Below, one piece after another: positions 1 to 10,300 of a stretch of DNA of 23,072 nucleotides; the first letter of the stretch is position 1; each line of letters begins with the position of its first letter. Origin of the DNA: Pelargonium cotyledonis (taxonomy: Eukaryota; Streptophyta; Magnoliopsida; Geraniales; Geraniaceae); contig JAYMTA010000914.1 in NCBI GenBank assembly GCA_036897625.1, positions 1-23,072 of the forward strand. The letters run 5' to 3'. The notes under the pieces are model-generated. The model was given only the letters and a program-made list of their open reading frames with translations. It ran no database searches and was not told where the DNA came from. The position numbers and the translations under genes are program-made.

Positions 1-420
1 CATATTATTGATCGCTTTATATTATTATTGAAACTCCTGAAGAGATTTCAAAATAAGATCAATATTTTACATGATTATAATTAAAACTTTCGATGAGTTT
101 ATAATTGTTACGTACACGTTGTACGTCTTGATCTTGAACTATTTCAATATGTTTCCAGTTGAGACATATAGAAAGATGACATATGAAATAAACGATTTAT
201 TGATCAAGTGATGTCGTCATCATGGGGAGTAAACGCATATTGTACTATTTTTCCCTTAATCAAGATTTTGTCCCATTGAGTTTTCTTGGTAAGATTTATA
301 ATGAGGTAGATTGATTTTGATGTGTAAAGTATGAAAGAATAGTGTACTTTTTTTCTTCACCCGGAATAATAAGGTTTTTATAAGACATATTTCTTTAAGG
401 AATGGACATCCATGTGGGAG
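1..420 (+). mobile_element. 3' internal end of a degenerate Ty1/copia retrotransposon
   Basis: This stretch lies just before the LTR at 421. It has the phrasing commonly seen between the pol stop and the 3' LTR of plant copia elements: a GGGGAG purine run near 222-227, and a segment at 261-306 reading like the usual 'aagattttgtccca...ttggtaag...aatgagg' leader. A purine-rich tract (gtgggag, 414-420) sits directly before the LTR, where the polypurine tract should be. I could not recover RNase H or integrase coding in 1-200, which is either decayed or untranslated. The 5' part of the element and its 5' LTR would lie left of the window. The family assignment rests on remembered sequence style, not on a search. 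Confidence 0.55.
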
Positions 421-700
421 TGTTATGGAAAATTATGTTAATGGATGTTCAATTATGTTAGTACTACTAAACCTCTTTTACTTATAGTAAAAGTATTTCC
501 TATTTCCTAGTTGTAGACTCCAATTGTTTTTCCTAATTGTAATAGGAGTAATTAGGTTATTTTTTCTTATATAAATGGGTCTTATATTGTACCAGTTACA
601 AGCTTGAAGCTATGAATAAAATCGATTTCTCTTTTCTCCTACTCTCTTGTCTCATGTTTTTCTCTTATTCTTTGTTTTTGCTTGTATCAATTTCATAACA
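421..700 (+). mobile_element. LTR of a copia-type retrotransposon (280 bp)
   Basis: The block starts TGTTATG and ends CATAACA, a perfect 7-bp terminal inverted repeat with the canonical TG...CA ends. Inside, in the right order for an LTR promoter, are a TATA-like tatataaat near 569-577, a polyadenylation-like AATAAA near 615-620, and a CT-rich downstream stretch to about 675. A purine-rich tract precedes it immediately. It is therefore best read as a 3' LTR. The target-site duplication cannot be tested because the 5' boundary is outside the window. It lies about 600 bp upstream of the PRP39 start codon and could contribute promoter or terminator activity there; that is inference. Confidence 0.7.
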
Positions 701-730
701 TAATATGTTTTTTTTTTTCAAAAAAAAAGG

Positions 731-880
731 GTAAAACCGGGTCAGATCGGTACGAGTGCCGAGTTTCTGGTCCAGTCCGGGCTAACCCGGTATGTAACCG
801 GTCCGAGTGCCGAGGACCAAGGGCCTTGATCTGGTCTGGGTTCATCTTGGTCGGGTCGAATGAACAGCCCTAGACAAGGG
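731..880. repeat. CCGG/GGTC-rich repeat fragment
   Basis: This block is clearly more GC-rich than its surroundings. It is built from short variations on accgg, gggtc and ccgag. The word CGAGTGCCGAG occurs twice, near 754 and 804. Similar 'accgggtcgg' arrays occur near the ends of plant hAT-type non-autonomous elements, but no terminal inverted repeat or target-site duplication was found, so the class is uncertain. The open frame through it (682-873) looks incidental. Confidence 0.35.
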
Positions 881-1313
881 CAGTATTAGAATTTAAAATA
901 AAAAAAATAAAAAGTCACGTGCCTAGCTTGGATGAGAGAAATGATTTTTCTGTTTAAGATTTAATAGATTCCCTTAAATAACAAATTTATGGGGGCTGAA
1001 TGTCAAGAGTAATAATTTTGGTGGGTTAGATGTTTTTAAGTCAATAGTAGTAGGGGCTAGATATCAAGAGCTATCCATAATTTTCCTCCCAAATTTCAAT
1101 ACACAAATGCAAACTGAAACAGCAGATCTTGACACGTCAGTTTCTGAAGTGGGTCCACTTACGCGGCACAATCAGGGTTGCGCGTGCACGGATCATTCTC
1201 TATTGCCGCCTACACACAAGTAGCCACAGCACATAATTCACGCCGTTTTGGTTTTGGCTCTCCTTCTCGCCGGATCGTTTTTTCTTGTTCGGTTCAGGAA
1301 CTGGTAGTGCCTA
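881..1313 (+). promoter_or_regulatory. Promoter and 5' leader region of the PRP39 gene
   Basis: About 430 bp separate the repeat block from the PRP39 start codon. It contains a G-box core CACGTG at 916-921 and an ACACGTCA element near 1132-1139, which are bZIP/bHLH-type sites. Near 1240-1275 it becomes pyrimidine-rich (ggctctccttctcgcc), as plant leaders often are. No convincing TATA box was seen at a suitable distance, so this may be a TATA-less promoter and the transcription start is not fixed. Two similar phrases, 'ggggctgaatgtcaagag' (about 993) and 'ggggctagatatcaagag' (about 1053), suggest an old duplication or repeat remnant. Confidence 0.45.
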
Positions 1314-4300
1314 ATGGACGGCGACGAGGCAGAGGAGGTGCAAATCTTTAGCTCCGACAAGGAGTCTCTATCTGAGTCCGCTGAAAAGGAGTCTCCAGGT
1401 ACCACACTCTCACAGTCCCTCAATCGCTTTCTGTATAATATCAATTTGATTGTGCTTGTTCTTGAGCGAGCTGCATAGGACTTTGGTTCAAAATGGTTTC
1501 TTTTGGCTTGATTCTACATTAGAATGACATTTCTTGACGACCCACTTGTGTATTTTCCAATGGGAAGTGTTTTCATTGGATGGTTATTTGAAGAGATGTC
1601 TTCGTTAAATCAAGTGATAACTTGCTCAGGTTTGGGTTTTTGATGATTCAAGCTCATTTATAACTTGGCATTGCCAAATGGGTCCCTTAAAATAGCTTAA
1701 CTTATGGTCTGAAACCCTGTGTCTCGTGCAAAAGAATGATATAATCTTGTTATGCAGGATGGGAAATCACATTGTGGCTGCATAACGCTTGTAGTGCCAT
1801 AGGGAAAGTAAATTGACTGAAGTGATAGTTTTAAGTTGTGAGTACTACTCAGTTGAGGCGTTGAGGGTTAGACTTTATTAATTTAATCGAACCTTGTAGG
1901 TTAGCTATACGGTCAAAATAATTTTTAATTTTTATCTCGTTAAAATAATTTTTATGAACATGTTTGGAGCCTTTGGTCTGTTGAATTGTAACAGTATACT
2001 GTTGTAATAGAGCAAAGTTTGAAACGAACCTTTAGTCTTACCAATGAATTTGCTAGTTCTAGAAAAATGTGAAATTGTTCTTCGATGCTATTATTCAATG
2101 TTTAATTTGTGTCTATATGAATGTTTTTATTTTTATTTTTTATATTTTAAATTCCAATTGACAATCTCTCAAAATGTGAGTTTGTGAGAAAGTCGTATAT
2201 GTGAGTGCCTGGTTTTGTTATGTAATTCATGTTTACATGGGATGCATCTAAATCATTCTAGATGATTTTTTTATGCTAATGAGGACATTGCTTTAGTCTC
2301 CTATTTTACAGTTTAAACATTGCTGTAGGAGGCTTCTAACTTATCCTATATAAGGATAATTCATGTAATTTGCTCTAGCAACTTGCTTGCTAAATTATGT
2401 TTGACAAGATCTGTTGCTCTCTTATTTTAATTTTGCAGTTGAATCTGCTGAGCTCAAACTTCGTGCAATTATTACTGAAGGGTCATTAGATTTTGATGGA
2501 TGGACTGCACTTATTGCAGCAATTGAAAAAACATACCCCGTGAGTTATTTATATCGTGAGTAGAATACTATACATCAAAGGTTAATTTGGAATTAATTTA
2601 TAAACTCATGAACTATAGTAACTCTACTTCATATTTTTATTGGTGCTGCAGGATGACATAGAGAAAATATGTTTAGTGTATGAGTCTTTTTTGTCCGAGT
2701 TTCCCTTGTGCTATGGTTATTGGAGGAAGTATGCTGATCACAAAACACACTTATGCACAGTTGACAAAGTTGTTGAAGTGTTTGAGAGAGCTGTGCAGTC
2801 AGCAAGCTATTCTGTTCATGTATGGGTTGACTATTGTAGCTTCAGTATGTCGGCTTTTGAGGATCCATGTGATGTGCGTAGGTAAGCTTGATGTTTAATG
2901 AATTGCAGCTTCTATAATAGCCACAGACACTAAATATTCCAAGAAACATGCACTTTACTGCTCTTTATTTGTCAGCTGATCCAGCAAATTTGAGGCTGAA
3001 CTTTGTTGCTAAACCCATTTAAGGATTTCAGCTATCAGCTAATTTGAACAAGATTATAAAGCAAAACCTATGCACTGATTTGAACATAAACAGAATTTTG
3101 TATATTTTTTGGAGGACGTATTATTAGTATACATGGCCAGAGTTCTTTGCTGTTGAGATAAGATTCATCATTTCTCAGTCATATTCCAGTCCAGGTTATC
3201 CTCATAGTCTATAGACAGTTATTGGAAGTGAATGATTCAAAAATTTGTTGACCAAAGTTCAACACTGTTTCTTTTTTAAGGTCCAATGGTGTAGTTCTAG
3301 AGTAACTGTCAAATAATAGAATTATCCCACCAAAAAGTTATGTTTTAGAACATTGGTGACATGAGCTCTTCATATATGTAGTAATTGGGTTTGAAATTGT
3401 AAAAGTATTGAGGTAGTAATACTTTACAGGTTCTTTTAAGAAGAAAAAAAGAATGAATAAAATCTTCATTGTTTTTTTGGGCTCAAGGATGGAGATTCTT
3501 TGGTTATACAGCATGGAGCTAGCTTTATTCCTCATTAGTTTCCATTTGTCAACGATCACACTATGAGACTCTGGGACATGCCAAGAATACTGCTTTGAAA
3601 ACAGAAAATTCACAAAACCCTTTATTTAATATATTTAGTGGACATGCCATTTAGTAGTTGTAATGGATATATGTATTACTTTACAGGTGCTTGTGATGGG
3701 TATTTAATAGATGCCGTGCCTGTTTCACTTGATGACAGGAACATAATATTTTTTGTCATGTGGAATTAAATTCTATAAACTCTTGATAAAATTATGGCTT
3801 CTCATATTAGTTTTCACAACAGATGTTTTTGCATTGTTTCTTGATCTTGTAAACTCATTGGAGTGATGCTTTTTTGATAACATGTTTCGTTTTCTTGCAT
3901 GCTTTCCCCCGTCTACGACCCCACTAATAATTTGTTTCCTTAGATCTTCTTGCTTAACGAGGCAAAAATTTAGCTATTTGACTATTTTAGCAATTAATAT
4001 TAACTCTTAATATTATCTTACAGATTATTTAAAAGAGGCTTGTCATTTGTTGGGAAGGACTACTTATGTCATACCTTGTGGGATAAATTCATTGAATTCG
4101 AATTATCTCAACAGCAGTGGAGTTCCCTTGCTCACATTTACATCCAAAGTCTGAGGTTTCCAACCAAAAAGTTGCATCGCTATTATGATAGGTATATTTC
4201 AATATTCTCAAATTTCTTTTCCCTGATTCTCTCTAAAGGTTTGGAAAAATTACTCATCTTAAATAGAATGATAGAAACTTCCTTTTCAAATTGATAAATT

Positions 4301-7300
4301 GATCAATATCAGCTTGTTTCCCATTGTCATTTTTATGTGTAGAGTGGAACATGCCAGAACAGAAATCTTGTCTTATTTGGAAGGAAAAGAAACACATTAT
4401 AGAACTTTTGAAACTCTTGCAGCAAGTCCTTTTGTCTTCATATAGTGGATAATAACAAATTATTTAAACGCTGCTAGGTTGAGATGGTGGATAATTATTA
4501 ATTAGAATTCTCCGTGAACTGACCCCACCTTCAAGTGTTCCCACCCCACCTAATCTCATGCCTAGTTTGATAGTACATGTATAGTGGGGGTTGTAGTTGA
4601 CAAGATACTACACTATTAATTATTAAACTCGCAAACCTTGTTTGTAGGTAGAGTTCTTCTCAGTTAGATATGGAGTGTTAATGACCAAATGTGTCTCATC
4701 CATCTTTATGATGTCAAATTTGGGTTTTTATCACCTTATTTAAAAAAAAAAAAAAAAAAAAAAAAAACTAGTTCAAGAAGCATACATCTAGTTTTTTTTT
4801 CCCCTTGACTTTTAGAGTTCCATATTCAGCTGTTTTAGCAGTTGAATGAAGGCAGTTCATCTCTGATAACAGGATTAAGGATCTATTGTCTCCCAACTGC
4901 AGTTCATTTCCTAAATCATGCCCAACATCAAAAGCAAATGATGTGATTGGATAACCTTATTATATGGGAACATCCTGATGAACAATTTCATCCTATGTTT
5001 CTGAATTGAATCATATTACTCCCTCCGTCCCAAAATGAGTGTTCTTATTTTTATTTAAAAAACAAAATTAAAGAGAAGGTAGTTATTGAGATATATTAAC
5101 TTTTGTATCCTCATGATCATGTGACATGTGTTATGAGATATTAACTAACTTATTATAAAGATATTATTGACAATTCACGCATCACTAACTTCCTAGAAAA
5201 AGAAATTGGGTACTCATTTTGGAACAACAAAATCAAGTGAAACAAGGCACTGATTTTGGAATGGAGGGAGTACAATTTATCAATGATTGCTTCTACCTCG
5301 ACAACATATAATCTTTTGATGTTCTGTGAATACGTTTATTGTATAAGGGATTTTTTTTGCACGGTTGCTAGCATCTTATTCTGGTGGGTTTGTTATATGG
5401 AGTTAAAGTCAGTTTATTTTTTCATCTCCTTCGTTTCCATTTTGCTTTTGGTGCAATATTTTACCATCCTCTTTGTCAGCACCATGTAATACTACTTTGC
5501 CTATATACTTACCAGTCATCAGTTCTCTATCCTTTACTATTATACTTACCCGACATAAGTTTCATGCTTTCTCCAGTTTCAAGAAGTTGGTTTCTGTTTG
5601 GGAGGAGGAGATGGAATGCCAGAGCAATACTTCCAACGAGCTACAACCCATGCATGATAATGAAGTACCCACATCTTATAAGGATGATGAAATTAAAAGC
5701 ATCATCATAGAACTGTTGGATCCATCCATTGGCTCAGCTAGGTCTCATGCACTGTCTAAATATTTATCTATAGGAGAACACTTCTATAAGACAGCAAGCC
5801 AGTTAGATGAGAAACTATGCTGCTTTGAAACTCATATTCGTAGATCTTATTTCCATGTAAAGCCACTTGATGTCAGTCAATTGGAGAACTGGCATCACTA
5901 TCTGGACTTTGTTGAGGCTCAAGGGGATTTTGACTGGGTATGCCATTATATAACTTCTATTTTTTTGGTGCTTATGTGACTTTGAATCATCTTTACTTCT
6001 TTTGTTCTTAACAAATTGTAGGCTGTCAAGCTCAATGAGCGATGCTTGATTCCCTGTTCTAATTACCCTGAGTTCTGGATGCGTTATGTGGAATTCATGG
6101 AAACCAAGGGAGGAAGAGAGCTCACAAACTTTGCACTAGATCGAGCAACACAAATTTTTGTTAAGGTAAAAATCTTGTAATTGATCTACCCTCTCCCATC
6201 TGAAAGTCACTGAGCTGATTATTTTCATGTGTATTATGTACATTGTGTTCTTTGTGAGATGAACGATTTCTTTTACTTTTATTGTTTTGGACCTTTTGGT
6301 CTGATAGATAACCAGAAACCCGATTTATGAATTTGTTGTCCATAAGTCAGATGAGACATATGTTGAAGTGGGTTTAAATCATGCAACGGTGTTGAAAAAT
6401 GTGCTTAAAGTAGGTTAGCTCGTGTTGATAAAAAAAAGTAGGTTAGCTCGTATATCATGTTAACCTTCTTTTGATAGGATTCTTTCACTTGATTTCCTGA
6501 TGTATTGCATGACTGGAGTTATTTATGGGCCTCACATTTTTGTTGCAGAGAGTACCTGTAATTCATCTTTTCAATGCTAGATTTAAGGAACAAGTAGGAG
6601 ATATATTGGGTTCACGTGCTGCTATTCTTCAATGTGATGCAGAATCAGATTCCAGCTTTGTTGAAAATGTTATAAGAAAAGCTAATATAGAAAAGCGTCT
6701 GGTATACAATCAACTCTTTATCTTTAACAAAGATATTTAACTGTAGGTTCTTTATTTAAATAATGATTTTCTTTTAATCAATGCTAGGGAAATTATGTTG
6801 CAGCTTCTAACATATACATCAAAGCATTGGAAATGGCTGCAGTAAAGGAAAAGTTGCAAGATCTACCTTTATTATATGTCCATTTTTCTCGACTTAAATT
6901 CCTGGTAGGATAGTGCCATGCAGCTCCTCTTTATATCAATTTTTAGTATTAGTTAATTTTGGATTTGTTCATTAATTAGTTGTAAAGTAATAATATTACC
7001 ATCTTTTATTTGGTGTTGTTCTCCATCATAAATTTGGTGTCATTATCCATCATAACATAATGAGTTTCATTTTGCTTCCCTAGAATTAATTGTCTTTTCT
7101 TGCCTTTGAAACATCTGTTGTGATCAGAACACATATGTGCATTTGCTTCTACTTTAGATACTAAACACAAGTTTTTGTTGTTGAAATTTTGTATAATACA
7201 ACTTCTTGTTGAAGTCCCACACATTGATTACGTATGGTGTTTGTAGTTCTGTCGTATGCCGGATGGACCTTTCCACTTAAAGATCTAAGTTTTTTTGGAT

Positions 7301-10300
7301 TGGAAACTAAATTGCCTTTGCCCTTTTGTATCCTTGTTTATTCTTGATCCACGTCCAGAGCCCATTGCTTTATCTGCGAGTTTTTTTTTTTTTTTTTTTA
7401 CCCTTGAAGTATCACACTTATTGTTTGTGCTGCCTGAGATAGCTTCATATATACCAATCTAGTTCCGTGCCTTTAGCGTGTTAGAGTATAGAAGTTAATA
7501 TTGGGCCTTCAACTATCAACATAAGCCTTTAATTGAGTTGGTCCTTTACATGGTATTTGAGTCTGGTATACCTAGTGGTCACAAGCTCAAGTCCTGTTGC
7601 CAGCCTTACTAAAAAAAATGTTAAAATTCTAGCAGAAGGCAAGAAGATGACCTGTGCATGGATTACGTGCAAAGTGATAGCGGGTTTGAATGTGTAGAGG
7701 CATGTTAGAGTATAACATTGGGTCTTCAACTATCAAGTTAAGTTTTTAGTTAAATCGGTTCTCTTACATAGTGCTACCCTTCACATGCAGGCCAGGCAAC
7801 GTGATGAGTTCTGCATGTCAATTAGAAATGGGGAGGAAACATGAACAGTTAAGGTCCATTATCAAACCTGCTGTGGTAAACTGATATTAAGTTTTGCACC
7901 CAAAAACCTAAGCTTTTAGGTGAAGGGATCAATTGGTGCATTTAGTGGTCTCAAACACCATATTCAATCTGTGTGTGCTACTTTGACATGCCTCGACTCA
8001 AAGTAAATATATGTTTTCTTCTTCCTCTGAAAAACCTTTTGCATATGTATTGTTCTCTTCTGTTTTTATATAATAAAAAAAAGTCGTTGCTTCTATTTCA
8101 TCCCTTTTGGATGCTGGTACTAGATATGTTTATTGACATTGTTGAATATAAAGTTCATAACTATTTATTTTTTTACAGACTACCGATAGTGCAGATGCTG
8201 CAAGAGACATTTTAATTGATGGCATCAAGCATGTTTATAATTGCAAATTACTTCTACAGGTATGTCTGTTCAATTTTATCATATTATGACTTTTCGATTA
8301 TACCTGATGACTTCTTATTTCCAACCATTTGTGATGAATATCTGAAGTTATGTTGTGGAAAAAGTCTGACAATCTTAATGATGACTTCATTGTTGCTCTT
8401 GGGTGTCAACTAGTTTTAAAACCTTCCCGGAGCCTGGCATTATGGTGGGCGTAACTGTCTGGACTGGAGGATTCCAGTTGTGACTTAAACGTGTAATTGC
8501 TTGTCATGACTTTTTTTAGCTGGATCTTGAGGTGCTTGTTGCTTCTGCAGGAATTGATAAATTTTGCTATGATGCATGGAGGGGCTAGGCATATTGTTCT
8601 GATAGATTCAGTCATGGCTAGTACAGTATTTTCAGAGCTAGGGGCGTCTCAAGGTTTGAGTGCTGAAGAAAGGGAGGAAATATCGAACTTATATTTAGAG
8701 GTAGAAAATTTCCGTTTAACTGCTACAGTTTTCAACATATTGGTTTTGTGAAATGAATATTGTTGAAGTGGGTGATGTGTCCCACGTTGGAAAATTATAA
8801 ATTGAAGTGGATACATATAATGGTGCAAGTTACACCCTACTAATAAGGTTGACCTTTTAGTAGTGGATGCCCAAACCACTATGTGTAGCCTATTACTGAA
8901 AATTAACAAATACAAAGTAGAAAATATTCATTTGTTGTGTCCCATTCGCTTCTTTAGATCATTTTCATTCGAACTCTCTCCTATTATTGTGTAAAGTATT
9001 CTTGTATATGAAACCATTTTTGGGAATGACTCAAAAATTGAGATGATAGTGCATTAATAGTCTTTCCCTTACTATTATGTCATTTGAAAGGAGTATACTC
9101 ACTTGGAGCATAGCGAGCCCTATATTAAGTAAAACTTTTTGGCTAATGAATCTACTACTGTGGCTGCAGTTTGTTGATCTTTGCGGAACCATCCATGATA
9201 TAAGGAATGCTTGGAATCGGCACATAAAGTGGTTTCCGTTCTCTCTGAGGACTCCAGCTACTGTTGCTCCCTCACATGCTACTATTGAAGAGAGAAAGGA
9301 GAATTTTGTTGCTATGCTACGGAAGTCCTCTGGAAATTGCAGTGATGACTGTGTGACTCGGCACCCGTCACCAGATAAGATACAGTTACATCCTGAAAAT
9401 TATGGTACACGGTCTAACGACCCTACATCTGACCAAATATCAGACCAGAACTCACCTCTGCAAATAAATCAGGATATTGAATCTGATGAAGTTGTTATTG
9501 ACCAGCAAGAGGCTGATGTGACTAGGCATGGAGTTCAACAGGTATCCGAAGTTTCAGAGCAGCCTAAAGAAGATGTTGCTGAACCAATAGTGTCTTCACC
9601 ACATTTATTGCATGAAGTAGCTAATGAAAGTGAATCTGTACCAGCTTCACGAGGGTACCCTAAAAATACTCTTCAGGAAGAGTATGATCATGAGTCTGAG
9701 CAAAATGTTAAGCCACTTTCATTGGAGAGACTTTCCTTAAATGCCGAGGACAACAAATCTCCAAGTTCTATCCCCACTACATCTCACGACTACGAAGCTC
9801 CTCAAGAGAGGTGTACGTCGAATGGAAGCATGGAGAGTGGTCACAATACTGGGAACCGCCGTTTATATAGCCAAATATGTAACCAGACTTCTGATTTTGC
9901 CAACATTCAAAGACAAGCAGCTAGTCCATCGTCTTCTGCTAGTTATCAAAATCCTACAACACATGCGCCTTCGCAGCCACACATGCCAGCAGATAGTAGT
10001 CGAAACTGGCATCAGATAAAGTATAATAATAGAATGCGTAGAGATTCCAAATTTGGATTTCGTGGGCACTCACAGAAAAGGCCACATCAACAGCGGCATA
10101 ATTCTTCGCAACAGCAGTACCCGTGGGCTGAAATGGGCACTCAAATGCCTTTAAGTCAAGGATTTGCTCCTTTACAAAATTCACAAGCTGACCAATGCAA
10201 CCAGGCCTCTAATCAGTATCAAGCACATGCTAGTCTATCGCAGGCTCATGGCTCACTAATGCAAAATGTGCAGCAACCAAGTCAGTCTCAACTATCTGCC

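Noticed and set aside
1238-1444. Reverse-strand 68-codon frame over PRP39 exon 1
   Set aside because: It is the antisense shadow of a real exon whose start is fixed by an upstream in-frame stop.
4742-4767. A26 run as the tail of a processed retrogene or SINE
   Set aside because: No recognisable body or target duplication was found upstream of the A run.
7551-7600. tRNA-like stretch with a B-box-like 'ctcaagtcc'
   Set aside because: No cloverleaf can be formed. The context is the primer-binding region of the TRIM-like element.
7801-7884. Possible box C/D snoRNA (GTGATGA at 7801-7807, CTGA at 7881-7884) in intron 8
   Set aside because: The bases flanking the boxes do not form a terminal stem and no convincing internal C'/D' pair was seen.
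9077-9169. N-terminal 31 codons of the long open frame that continues into PRP39 exon 11
   Set aside because: They lie in intron 10. The acceptor GGCTGCAG at 9162-9169 and family continuity (ISNLYLE joined to FVDLCGTIHD) place the exon start at 9170.
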